From JAAUTS01 sp034440395 (GTDB lineage Bacteria; Verrucomicrobiota; Verrucomicrobiia; Methylacidiphilales; JAAUTS01), in assembly GCA_034440395.1 (NCBI GenBank), contig JAWXBW010000050.1, positions 1 through 42,511 on the forward strand: a stretch of DNA of 42,511 nucleotides, read 5' to 3'. The position numbers and the translations under genes are program-made. The notes below the pieces were generated by a model, which searched no databases, was not told the origin of the DNA, and saw nothing but the letters and a program-made list of their open reading frames with translations. Positions 25,263 through 34,169 of the stretch are shown here, piece by piece; the first letter of the stretch is position 1; the number at the start of each line of letters is the position of its first letter.

Positions 25263-26067
25263 TACATTCATGGAAGTCCAGACTGGCCAAATCTAAAATG
25301 GGATGACGCAAAACTGTCACCTTTGCTGGCTGATGTGCGCCATAGGCAGGGACGCTTGTTGGGTAAGATGCAAGGACTGGGGTTCCAACTTCGAAAAGAG
25401 GCTAACTTAATCACGTTGACTTCGGACGTCATAAAATCGAGTGCGTTAGAAGGAAAGCAGTTAGATGCCAGACAGGTATGATCATCGATTGCAAGACGAC
25501 TTGGCCTAGATTTTGGCGGGACTTCCCCCACCACTCGTAATGTGGAGGGAGTCGTAGAGATGATGCTAGATGCCACTCAAAAATTTGCAGAGTCCTTGAC
25601 GGCCGAACAGCTTTTCGGCTGGCATGCCTCTTTGTTCCCTACAAGTCGCAGCGGTATGCAAAAAATTGTGGTCGGGGCGTGGCGACCAGTTGAGGCAGGG
25701 GTCACGGAGGTTGTATCTGGTCCGATTGGTAAAGAGCAGATTCATTTTAAAGCACCAGTAGCTGATCGCCTAGAAAATGAAATGCGCCTATTTCTTGGCT
25801 GGTTTGGGGCAGGGAACAGAATTGACCCTGTCATGAAAGCAGGCACAGGTGAATGTAAGACAACGCAAAGTTATCAATAGAATGCTGGATGGCTTTGAGG
25901 GTAAGCTGACTAGCGCAAAATATGCGAAACTTACCAAATGCTCTAACGATACGGCACTAAGGAATATAAATGCTTTGGTTAAATGCGGTATTCTGATTAA
26001 AGGTATGGCTGGTGGACGCAGCACGACCTATCACCTGGCTAGCCCTAATGAAGTCGGGACTGCTTAA
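25257..26067 (+). pseudogene. Fic family protein (DUF4172-type) lacking its catalytic core
   Basis: Three pieces of one Fic gene. Piece 1 (PDWPNLKWDDAKLSPLLADVRHRQGRLLG to SALEGKQLDARQV) ends at an in-frame TGA (25479-25481), most simply CGA to TGA, since SSIARRLGLDFGG continues in frame. Piece 2 runs through GVVEMMLDATQKF, LFGWHASLFP and VVSGPIGKEQIHF to DPVMKAG. A deletion near 25840-25850 then removes the whole HPFxxGNGR region and shifts the frame. Piece 3 is the C-terminal winged helix (RQRKVINRMLDGFEGKLTS to GGRSTTYHLAS). Fic proteins transfer AMP or similar groups to target proteins; without the HPF motif this copy cannot. Confidence 0.85.
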
Positions 26068-26121
26068 GTTTAACTAGCTGGATTATAGGTTAAATTCCAA
26101 CGTTGATCGATAGCTGACTCT

Positions 26122-28362
26122 TTAAAGATTTTTTGCTGCCGCTACCTCAACTAATTTTTGACAATTTTTTAAATCTAGTTTCCCACTAGCCAGTAGTGGC
26201 ACCTGCTCCACATGAACGAAGTGCTTCGGCATCCATAAATTAGGCAATCCACGAGCGGCGAAAGCCTTCCTCATCTCATCCCGCTCCAGAATTTGTGTGG
26301 TCAAGGCAATCAGTGCCTCTCCTTTCTGTTCATCCGCTACGCCCATCACGACAATCATGACTTCATCTTCCGTCGTGGCTTTGACGATTTCATACAGATA
26401 CTGCTCCACTGTCCCGTGCGGCACCATCTCCCCAGCGATCTTAGAAAACCGACTCAAGCGCCCCTCAATGTGAAGAAATCCTTGACCATCCACGTGTCCG
26501 ACATCTCCTGACATATACCACCCATCCACCAGCACCGCCGCCGTTTTAACAGGATCTTTTAAGTAACCACCGAAAACATTTGGTCCCTTAAACCAAAGAA
26601 GACCACTTTGATTACTAGCTATTTCCTCGCCCGTTTCTAGGTGACACACTTTAATCGCCACCGCTGGACAAGGCTGTCCGATGGTGCCATCTTTTTTTCC
26701 CAACAAAGGCTCGCCACAGAAATAGGGCATCCCCTGCTCAGGCACATTCACCCCAATGACAGGCGTCGTCTCCGTCATCCCGTAACCCTCACACACAGGC
26801 ACGCCGAACTTTGACTCGAATTCCTCTCGTAAAGGTGGCGGCAGTTTTTCTGCCCCCGTCACGACTAAATTTAAACTCTCTAACTGCTCAGTCTTAGCTT
26901 TTCGTAAATAGCCACGTAGAAAAGTTGGCGTCGTAATTAAAAGTTCTACCTTATATTTTTCTATCGCCTCGACGATCTTCCCTACTTCCAGTGGTGAAAT
27001 ATACGTGACCACTTGCGGCCCAGAAATTAAAGGCCACCACAAGGTGGCGGTAAATCCAAAGCTATGGAAGATGGGCAAGCAGCCCATGAGCGACCCCACC
27101 AGGCTCGGCGTAAGAATCGCATCAATCTGAGCCACATTGGCCAGGATGTTCTTGTGCGAAAGCACCACACCCTTCGGATCGCCTGAACTCCCACTGGTAA
27201 AAAGTAATCCTCCCTCCGCTTCCCCACCGTGCTCTGGAATACCCATCGCTTCCATTAACGACTCCGCACTTTGGAAGAACACGAGGACTCGCCGCCATAG
27301 TAGTTGCGGTTTAGGAAAAGATTTTAAAACTGTTACCAAGTCAATGCGATCCTTCGTCCAAGGAAAATCTTCTAATTTTTTAACTAATTGTTCTGCCGTA
27401 ATGATGACCGTCAATTCTGCCGTGCGTATGGCCGACTCATTACCTGCGCGCCCTAGCGTAAAGTTTAAATTAACCGGCGTCTTATTAGCTAATACACAGG
27501 CCAAGTTTAAAATAGTCACCCCTAAACCTGGAGGTAAAACGATACCGATACGTTTAGCCTTAGTCGTTGCCTTCAACCATAATGACAGCTCCCACGCTAC
27601 AGCGAGCAGCATACCCGCACTCAAGGAACGCCCGCCTTGATAGCTATCGGTCATGATCGTTTTATATTGCCGCCTCTTCAAACCTGCCACGCAAGCACGT
27701 CCCAAATGGCCTTGAAAAGATGAATGCGTCTCCGCTAGCTCCGCATTTAACTCCCCCCAAGCCTGCCGGAAACCCGCACCCGTAAAGTCTTCAGGGGAAA
27801 CAGTAAATCCAAAACCGATCGCTTGAGCTGTCGGCCAGTCTAGACAAGCCAGAGGCTCATGCCGCAAACTAAGATCAGGTGCAGAAGTATTCAGCGCATG
27901 ACATGGTAAAACCGTCGAACGAGACTTCCGCACGACTTCCTCTAAAAAAGCGTCATCTAATCCTATACGAAGTAAACATGTAGCTTGACCCTTTCCCCGC
28001 TCCATCACGATTTGCTCAACCACCCCGACCGTATCACGATTAGCTACTAGAATAAAATTTAAGGCCGGACATAGACAAGCCAAACGACCCACCTCATCCT
28101 TGCGGGCGCAAATAATCACGGTCAAGGGCTTCCCCAACTCCGCCTGCAAAGCAAGCGCACCTGCTAAGGATAAGTTTTTAGAAATGAATAATAAATTTTT
28201 ATCCTCTCTAACCACACCACGACTTATAACTTTAACCTCACAAAACAGTCTCAGCCATAGATGCGCTATCCAACGCCAAACCGTTAAGCCACGATAAATA
28301 AGATATTCTGGGGAAAATGACATAGCTAACAATAAAGCATGGTCTTTACGTAACTCAAACAA
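26122..28362 (-). CDS. Aas-like acyl-activating protein (degenerate acyltransferase plus AMP-binding domain)
   Basis: A 746-aa two-part protein. The C-terminal part (about 220-740) is an adenylate-forming enzyme with P-loop TSGSSGDPKG (389-398), GYGMTETTP (526-534), YMSGDVGHVDGQGFLHIEGR and a late SGKLDLKN bearing the expected catalytic Lys. It would activate a fatty acid, probably for acyl-ACP or lysophospholipid acylation as in Aas. The N-terminal part sits where Aas carries a PlsC acyltransferase, but the HX4D motif is absent (LLFISKNLSLAGALAL in its place), so that half is probably inactive. The frame starts at a TTG 6 nt after rmuC; ATG 28323 is an alternative. Confidence 0.82.
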   Translation of the reverse strand: MFELRKDHALLLAMSFSPEYLIYRGLTVWRWIAHLWLRLFCEVKVISRGVVREDKNLLFISKNLSLAGALALQAELGKPLTVIICARKDEVGRLACLCPALNFILVANRDTVGVVEQIVMERGKGQATCLLRIGLDDAFLEEVVRKSRSTVLPCHALNTSAPDLSLRHEPLACLDWPTAQAIGFGFTVSPEDFTGAGFRQAWGELNAELAETHSSFQGHLGRACVAGLKRRQYKTIMTDSYQGGRSLSAGMLLAVAWELSLWLKATTKAKRIGIVLPPGLGVTILNLACVLANKTPVNLNFTLGRAGNESAIRTAELTVIITAEQLVKKLEDFPWTKDRIDLVTVLKSFPKPQLLWRRVLVFFQSAESLMEAMGIPEHGGEAEGGLLFTSGSSGDPKGVVLSHKNILANVAQIDAILTPSLVGSLMGCLPIFHSFGFTATLWWPLISGPQVVTYISPLEVGKIVEAIEKYKVELLITTPTFLRGYLRKAKTEQLESLNLVVTGAEKLPPPLREEFESKFGVPVCEGYGMTETTPVIGVNVPEQGMPYFCGEPLLGKKDGTIGQPCPAVAIKVCHLETGEEIASNQSGLLWFKGPNVFGGYLKDPVKTAAVLVDGWYMSGDVGHVDGQGFLHIEGRLSRFSKIAGEMVPHGTVEQYLYEIVKATTEDEVMIVVMGVADEQKGEALIALTTQILERDEMRKAFAARGLPNLWMPKHFVHVEQVPLLASGKLDLKNCQKLVEVAAAKNL

Positions 28363-28368
28363 GAACGC

Positions 28369-29502
28369 TCACTCACCTTCCAGCTTTAAGCCGCCCTCTC
28401 CATCTCGTAATTTATGGATCGTCTTATCGAAACGCTCTAAATCCCGCCCCGCCTTCGTGTAATCATCCTGCGCCTGCTGTAAGCGTTGCCCGATCTTATT
28501 AAAATCTTCTCGGAAATTCTGGAAGTGCCGATCCATGTCCTGAATCGTCTGGAGAATTTTTTGGGCGTTTTCCTGCATCTCATAGCCACGAAAAGCCATG
28601 GCTACGGCATACAACGTCGCCGCTAACGTGTTCGGCGATACCACACTGATCTTGACCTTCCGACAGTGTTCAACCAATTCCGGCTGCTTAAGAATCTCGT
28701 AATATAAACTCTCGCTGGGAATGAACATGAAGGCTTGATCCGTCGTGCCTAAATCTGGGCGGACATATTTTTTTGAAATGTCACTAGCCATCCCTTTAAT
28801 TACAGCCGCTAACTCTTTGCGCGCTACAGCCGTTTCAGCTTCCGTATTCGCCTCATTAAGAAGAAAAGCGATCCGATCCTTCGGAAACTTCGCATCAATA
28901 CAAAGCCGTAGCTTTTTAATATGAATGGAAGCGTCAGGCTGCAACCCCTCGGCGATTCGTGGCTGCCACTCGTAGGCGCTTTCTGGTAAGATATCTTGCA
29001 GGAGTTTTTCTAAAGCGGTCTCACCAAAATTTCCTTGCAGCTTTGGCGACGCTAAAATGTGGGTAAGCTCATTGACTTGCTGACTAACTTTTAACATCTG
29101 ATCCGCACTGGATTTCATGTCACCTAAGCTTTTCGACATGTCTTTAAAGGCAGAAAAGTTTTGCTCTAAATTATCGCTTAAACGTTTTTCAACATTCATG
29201 CGAATTTCTTGTAAGCGTTCATTCGTCTGCGCTTGCAAGGTCTCAAAACGCTTTTCTAAGAGCACGTTCTGATTCGTTAAAGATTCCTGAATGCTCTTAC
29301 GTAGCTCGCCGGCATTAGCCGTATTAAAATCACGAAAGTCCGCCTTTTGATCGCCCAAGCTTCTTAGGAGCGTCTCCCGTAAGCCCGAGGATTCCAGCTG
29401 CTGCCGATTTTCTAAAGACGGTTTAAGCTGACTAATGAGGTAGGCCAGCAGCAAAAGACCTATGATGAGAACGACAAGAAGGATGACTATAGTGATTTGC
29501 AT
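28369..29502 (-). CDS. rmuC: DNA recombination protein RmuC
   Basis: A 377-aa protein with an N-terminal membrane helix (about 3-25), a long coiled-coil (about 30-140) and the RmuC domain with its usual core: LASPKLQGNFGETALEKLLQDILP, LRLCIDAKFPKDRI, FMFIPSESLYYE and KISVVSPNTLAATLYAVA. RmuC is linked to limiting inversions and other recombination between short repeats, and the core is nuclease-like. The gene is upstream of the Aas-like gene with a 6-nt gap, an apparently two-gene unit with no obvious functional link. Confidence 0.93.
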   Translation of the reverse strand: MQITIVILLVVLIIGLLLLAYLISQLKPSLENRQQLESSGLRETLLRSLGDQKADFRDFNTANAGELRKSIQESLTNQNVLLEKRFETLQAQTNERLQEIRMNVEKRLSDNLEQNFSAFKDMSKSLGDMKSSADQMLKVSQQVNELTHILASPKLQGNFGETALEKLLQDILPESAYEWQPRIAEGLQPDASIHIKKLRLCIDAKFPKDRIAFLLNEANTEAETAVARKELAAVIKGMASDISKKYVRPDLGTTDQAFMFIPSESLYYEILKQPELVEHCRKVKISVVSPNTLAATLYAVAMAFRGYEMQENAQKILQTIQDMDRHFQNFREDFNKIGQRLQQAQDDYTKAGRDLERFDKTIHKLRDGEGGLKLEGE

Positions 29503-29618
29503 GTGGGTAAAAAGGTAACGTGAGACTACTTCGTTGATTTAACAGAAACAAGCTTGCTCATGCTCAATCCTATCACTTAGAGTATTCCTGTGTAGTCCTA
29601 GCCAAAGAACCAACCTTT

Positions 29619-30254
29619 ATGCTCCTTAGATTAAACCCTTACCGCATTGCTATCAATCCCTCCATCCTTGCCACCACAGCTGAGGATTTTTTAACCAAAG
29701 CAGATAAACCAGAAAATCTGGCCGCTCACTTAGGCTGGGATCCTAACTCGGAAATTCTCGTGAAGGGCTTCGCTCCTTTTAAAGACAGCAAACGTCTGCT
29801 CAGCTTCATGAAGGAAAATGCCGCACTCCGCAACCTCAAGGCAGCTCGTCAAGCCAAGGGCTTTAACGACTTCGTCTCACCACGCAAAGGCTTAAAAGGC
29901 TGGGTTCAAAAAACTTTCTCCGACGCTAAGGAAGTGAAGCTGAAAACCAGCTTCGACGCCTTCGAGTGGCTGAACCTCTCGCCCCGCTATCTCCTCCTCG
30001 TCTCCCTGCACGACGCCTTAATCAGCTACATCTCCACCTCCGAACCGCGACCCGTTGATTTAAAAGAAAGCACCGCTTACTGCAATCCCATCCAAGCCGC
30101 TCTTTACAAAAAAGATGCTGAACTCTTGACCAAAGTCCACGTCGCGCTGTCCTGTCCTTTAAATAAAGTTTCACCTGATACGCTCATTGATTGTTTTTCA
30201 GGTTATGTTCTCCATTATGACCGAAAAAAATCCACCTCTTACTACCTCAGTTAA
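29619..30254 (+). CDS. protein of unknown function, first gene of the FAD-DUF309-GH57 cluster
   Basis: A 211-aa soluble protein that I do not recognise. It has no signal peptide or membrane helix. The middle part is basic (KGFNDFVSPRKGLKGWVQKTF), and a hydrophobic segment follows (LNLSPRYLLLVSLHDALISYI). Start ATG 29619; the rmuC promoter is divergent. Its end overlaps the start of the FAD enzyme gene by 38 nt, which argues for co-translation and a shared role. The frame is open throughout and base use resembles its neighbours, so it is very likely a real gene. Confidence 0.65.
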   Translation: MLLRLNPYRIAINPSILATTAEDFLTKADKPENLAAHLGWDPNSEILVKGFAPFKDSKRLLSFMKENAALRNLKAARQAKGFNDFVSPRKGLKGWVQKTFSDAKEVKLKTSFDAFEWLNLSPRYLLLVSLHDALISYISTSEPRPVDLKESTAYCNPIQAALYKKDAELLTKVHVALSCPLNKVSPDTLIDCFSGYVLHYDRKKSTSYYLS

Positions 30255-31740
30255 ATCAACGGAGTCTTCGACCCCTAGCTCGGTTCTGATTGTCGGGGCG
30301 GGTCCGGCTGGACTTACTTCAGGCGCAGAGCTGGTGGAGAATGGGTTCAACGTTCATATCCTAGAAAAAGATCCGGAATTCGTCGGCGGTATCTCGCGCA
30401 CTGCCCGCTACAAAGGCTATCGCTTTGACATTGGGGGCCACCGTTTCTTCAGTAAAAGCAGCGAGATCACGGCATGGTGGCGGAAACGATTGCCTGATGA
30501 TTTTATTCAAGTCCGCCGTATGTCTCGAATCTATTATGGTGGCAAGTTCTACGACTATCCTTTGCGCGCCATGAATGCGCTGGGTAACCTAGGACTCTGG
30601 ACCAGCGGACTATGTATGTTGAGTTACGCTAAGTCGCGCCTCTTCCCCATCCATCCAGAAAAATCCTTTGCCGACTGGGTCAGCAATCGCTTCGGTTCCT
30701 TGCTCTTTAATATCTTCTTTAAAACCTACACGGAAAAAGTATGGGGTATGCCCTGCCACGAAATTAGTGCCGACTGGGCGGCTCAGCGCATCAAAGGTCT
30801 CTCCCTTTCTAAAGCGATCTGGCACGCCCTCATGCCGCAAAAAAAGAAGCAAGGCGCTGGCCTCGTTAAAACCTTGATCGATCAATTTGAATACCCTCGC
30901 CTAGGCCCAGGTATGATGTGGGAAAAAACCCGTGACGATCTCCTCAAAGCAGGCGCAGGCATTCACATGGGTCTGTGCGCCGCTAAAATTAATCGGAGCG
31001 GAAACCGCATCACGTCCATCACCTCGGAAGATCTCTCCGGCCAACAAAAAGACTGGAGTGCGGACTCCTTTATTATCTCCATGCCTTTACAGGAAACCGT
31101 TTTAAAATTCAACCCACCCCTAGCTGATTCCGCTGTGAGTGCGGCTAAACGTCTGCGCTACCGCGACTTCCTTACCGTGGCCCTCATGATCCGTCAGACG
31201 GATATTTTTCCGGACAACTGGATCTACGTGCATGACCCTTCGGTGAAACTAGGCCGCATCCAGAACTTTAATAACTGGAGCCCAGAGATGGTTCCAGGCT
31301 CCGACACGACGTGCTTAGGGTTGGAATATTTTTGCTTTGAGGGAGACGGCCTCTGGACCATGTCGGATCAAGATTTAATCGACCTCGGTAAAAAGGAACT
31401 CCGCCAACTTGGCATCATTTCCTCGGACACTGTTTTCGATGGATGCGTTGTCCGTATGCCCAAGTCCTATCCCGTCTATGGGCCAGGATATCAAGACGAT
31501 CTTGACGCCATCCGAGCCGAGCTAGAAAAAATCGAGAACCTCCAAGTCGTCGGGAGAAATGGTCTGCATAAATATAACAATCAAGACCATTCCATGATGA
31601 CGGCTCTACTCGCCGCACGAAATCTAAGCGGGGCAAACTACAACGTCTGGAAAGTTAACACGGACGCAGAATACCACGAAGAAGCCGATGAACGTCAGGA
31701 TAGAACTGGACGCCTCGTGCCAGAAAAAATTTCCGCATGA
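30217..31740 (+). CDS. FAD-dependent amine-oxidase/UDP-galactopyranose-mutase-like oxidoreductase
   Basis: A protein of about 507 aa with an N-terminal Rossmann FAD site (VLIVGAGPAGLTSGAELVENG, then ILEKDPEFVGGISRT). GGHRFFSKSSEI and KTYTEKVWGMPCHEISADWAAQRIKGLS resemble the UDP-galactopyranose mutase/protoporphyrinogen-oxidase superfamily, in the subgroup often found in cell-envelope glycan clusters. GLHKYNNQDHSMMTAL near the C-terminus is also characteristic. The exact reaction is not clear. Start chosen at ATG 30217 (MTEKNPPL), the nearest to the FAD motif; earlier in-frame starts lie inside the preceding gene. The stop overlaps the DUF309 start by ATGA. Confidence 0.85.
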   Translation: MTEKNPPLTTSVKSTESSTPSSVLIVGAGPAGLTSGAELVENGFNVHILEKDPEFVGGISRTARYKGYRFDIGGHRFFSKSSEITAWWRKRLPDDFIQVRRMSRIYYGGKFYDYPLRAMNALGNLGLWTSGLCMLSYAKSRLFPIHPEKSFADWVSNRFGSLLFNIFFKTYTEKVWGMPCHEISADWAAQRIKGLSLSKAIWHALMPQKKKQGAGLVKTLIDQFEYPRLGPGMMWEKTRDDLLKAGAGIHMGLCAAKINRSGNRITSITSEDLSGQQKDWSADSFIISMPLQETVLKFNPPLADSAVSAAKRLRYRDFLTVALMIRQTDIFPDNWIYVHDPSVKLGRIQNFNNWSPEMVPGSDTTCLGLEYFCFEGDGLWTMSDQDLIDLGKKELRQLGIISSDTVFDGCVVRMPKSYPVYGPGYQDDLDAIRAELEKIENLQVVGRNGLHKYNNQDHSMMTALLAARNLSGANYNVWKVNTDAEYHEEADERQDRTGRLVPEKISA

Positions 31741-32189
31741 GTAAGAAGTCTGCGAAGATAGCTGACCTCATTAAAAACTCCCAACGCTCCGGGCTCGACC
31801 CACATTACGTCGGCTACTTCGAGTGCTTCAATCGCCAAGACTATTACGAAGCCCATGACGTGTTAGAAGAGCTCTGGCTAGCCGAAGGGAAATGCGGTGC
31901 GAACTACTCCTTCTACAAAGGCCTGATCCAAGGAGCTGGAGCCTTTGTTCATTTAAAACTCCACCACCACCACGCCCAACACCACGTGCATGGAGCCCGC
32001 CTAGCTCCAGCCGCACGCCTCTTCCGTCTCGCCCTAAATAACCTAGCGGAATATCCTACCCCACACCAAGAACTCGACCTCAACCCCGTCCGCACACTTT
32101 GGCAGACCTATCTCTCCGCCTTGGAATCCACTTATTTTAAAGATAACCCATGGTCACCCGACTGCGCTCCCAGAATTAACTTTAGCTAA
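31737..32189 (+). CDS. DUF309 domain protein
   Basis: A 150-aa protein with the DUF309 signature: YFECFNRQDYYEAHDVLEELWLAE, then YKGLIQGAGAFVHLKLHHHHAQHH, and a C-terminal helical part with RLFRLALNNLAEY. The acidic and His-rich motifs look metal-binding, but the function of the family is not established. It overlaps the upstream FAD gene by ATGA and precedes the GH57 gene. Confidence 0.85.
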   Translation: MSKKSAKIADLIKNSQRSGLDPHYVGYFECFNRQDYYEAHDVLEELWLAEGKCGANYSFYKGLIQGAGAFVHLKLHHHHAQHHVHGARLAPAARLFRLALNNLAEYPTPHQELDLNPVRTLWQTYLSALESTYFKDNPWSPDCAPRINFS

Positions 32190-32253
32190 TCTACCTATAA
32201 ATAACGGCAATCTAAGCATTTAACCTCAGGAAACATCTTGTAACCTCCTTGCA

Positions 32254-33873
32254 GTGCGTTACTTTGTTAAAGAGCTTCACCCAATACTACCCATGCCAAA
32301 AGGATTTCTTAGCCTAGTTCTTCACGCACATTTACCCTTCGTACGTCACCCCGAGTATGAAGAGTTTTTAGAGGAAGATTGGTTTTACGAAGCCATCACC
32401 GAAACCTACATTCCTCTCATCAACATGATGGATGGCCTAATCAATGACGGCGTTGATTTCCGTCTCACCATGTCCATGACCCCGCCCCTTTGCTCCATGT
32501 TGCTCGACCCTCTTTTGCAACAACGCTACATTCGCAATCTAGATAAATCGATCGAACTCAGCATTAAAGAAATCGATCGCACCCGAAACGACAATCTCTT
32601 CCACGAACTCGCTTGGTTCTATCATAACCGCCTCCAAGATTGTCGCCACGTCTTCTGTGAAAAATATGGACGTAATCTCGTCGGAGCTTTTCGTAAGTTT
32701 CAAGATGCTGGTAAATTAGAAATCATCACCTGTGGTGCTACGCACGGATTCCTACCCTTGATGACTGATTACCCTGAAGCCGTGCGCGCTCAAATCATGG
32801 TTGCGCGTGACCATTACCGCGAGTGCTTCGGTCGTGACCCGCGCGGCATCTGGCTGCCCGAATGCGCCTACGTCCCGGGTATCGAAAAATTCCTCCAAGA
32901 AGCTGAAATCCGCTGGTTCATCGTGGACACTCACGGCGTCATGTTCTCAGAGCCTAGACCCCAATTCGGAGTTTACACTCCCATCTTCACCCATGCCGGC
33001 CCCGCCGCCTTCGGACGTGACATGGAATCCAGCAAACAAGTCTGGAGCGCAGAAGAAGGCTATCCTGGCGATGCCAACTACCGCGATTTCTACCGCGACG
33101 TCGGCTTCGATTTAGATTTCGACTACATCAAACCTTACATCCAACCCAACGGCTTACGTAAATTTACGGGTTTAAAGTATTATAAAATCACGGGCAAAAC
33201 CTCGAACAAAGAAGCCTACCGCCCTTGGGTCGCCCGCGACAAAACGGCGGAACACGCTGCTAACTTCATGTTCAACCGTGAAAAGCAGATCGCCCACTTA
33301 TCCGACGCCCTCGGCATCCCGCCCATTATCCTAGCACCGTACGACGCCGAGCTCTACGGCCACTGGTGGTTTGAAGGACCCGAATTCCTCAACTATCTCC
33401 TACGTAAAATAGCTTACGACCAAGACACCTTTAAAACCATCACACCCGCCGAATACCTGCAACAATACCCCACCCAACAGTTGGCTACTCCCTCCGCCTC
33501 CTCTTGGGGAAATAAAGGTTACTGGGAAGTTTGGCTAGAGCCTTCTAACGCTTGGATCTACCCACACCTCCACATGGCCGCCCAACGCATGACCGAGCTA
33601 GCGCGCCAGTTTAAAGATTGCTACGGACAAACCGACCGTGCCATGAAACAAGCCGCCCGCGAACTTCTCCTCGCCCAATCCAGCGACTGGGCCTTTATCA
33701 TGAAAACTGGCACCATGGTTCCCTACGCCGAAAAACGGACCAAAGATCACATCATGCGCTTCAACCGCCTCTACGACCAAATCAAGTCCAACCAAATCGA
33801 CGAAGACTTCCTCGGTAACTGCGAGTGGCGTGACAACATCTTCCCCAATATCAATTGGCGGCATTATCTTTAA
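32254..33873 (+). CDS. glycoside hydrolase family 57, branching-enzyme type
   Basis: A GH57 enzyme of 526-539 aa. It starts with the family opener LSLVLHAHLPFVRHPEYE. The catalytic nucleophile Glu is in IWLPECAY (Glu203 from the GTG, Glu190 from ATG 32293) and the acid/base Asp in APYDAELYGHWWFEGP (Asp364 or Asp351). A helical C-terminal DUF1957-like region follows. This arrangement fits the 1,4-alpha-glucan branching or glucanotransferase type acting on glycogen. Start: GTG 32254 opens the frame, but ATG 32293 (MPKGFLS) fits family N-termini better. Closely downstream of DUF309. After the stop, AGGAG/CTCCT forms a weak hairpin (33902-33920). Confidence 0.9.
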   Translation: MRYFVKELHPILPMPKGFLSLVLHAHLPFVRHPEYEEFLEEDWFYEAITETYIPLINMMDGLINDGVDFRLTMSMTPPLCSMLLDPLLQQRYIRNLDKSIELSIKEIDRTRNDNLFHELAWFYHNRLQDCRHVFCEKYGRNLVGAFRKFQDAGKLEIITCGATHGFLPLMTDYPEAVRAQIMVARDHYRECFGRDPRGIWLPECAYVPGIEKFLQEAEIRWFIVDTHGVMFSEPRPQFGVYTPIFTHAGPAAFGRDMESSKQVWSAEEGYPGDANYRDFYRDVGFDLDFDYIKPYIQPNGLRKFTGLKYYKITGKTSNKEAYRPWVARDKTAEHAANFMFNREKQIAHLSDALGIPPIILAPYDAELYGHWWFEGPEFLNYLLRKIAYDQDTFKTITPAEYLQQYPTQQLATPSASSWGNKGYWEVWLEPSNAWIYPHLHMAAQRMTELARQFKDCYGQTDRAMKQAARELLLAQSSDWAFIMKTGTMVPYAEKRTKDHIMRFNRLYDQIKSNQIDEDFLGNCEWRDNIFPNINWRHYL

Positions 33874-33937
33874 GAAGGCGCTCATAACTATCAGCTGCCA
33901 TTAGGAGAGCTCGACTCCTTATTTACCAGAAACGGAT

Positions 33938-34099
33938 TTAGCCATCCATGTGCTTATGGAAGCTTTTTAATTTACGATCATAGCGTTTTTTCCAACGCTC
34001 TTCCTTCGTAAGAAACTTTACTTCATAAACCCAATACCCTAAACGGTAGAGGCCATAAAGAAGAAAAAGTCCCGCTGCTATTGTTAAAATAAGTAACAC
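33938..34099 (-). CDS. 53-aa single-helix membrane peptide
   Basis: A short ORF on the minus strand in an otherwise empty gap. The start is GTG at 34099, bounded by a stop two codons upstream. The peptide has one hydrophobic helix (VLLILTIAAGLFLLYGLY, residues 1-18), then a basic, aromatic tail (TKEERWKKRYDRKLKSFHKHMDG). The split between a clean helix and a charged tail is unlike a random frame. No Shine-Dalgarno is clear, which is common in this window. Function unknown. Confidence 0.45.
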   Translation of the reverse strand: MLLILTIAAGLFLLYGLYRLGYWVYEVKFLTKEERWKKRYDRKLKSFHKHMDG

Positions 34100-34169
34100 T
34101 TGTTAACAATTACCACGTTGATAATAAAACTTCAATACCCTGATTATTAAAATTTTACTTTTAAAACCT

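Noticed and set aside
25479..25481. TGA as selenocysteine in the Fic gene
   Set aside because: No SECIS-like stem follows, the aligned residue in relatives is Arg, and the gene has a second disabling deletion.
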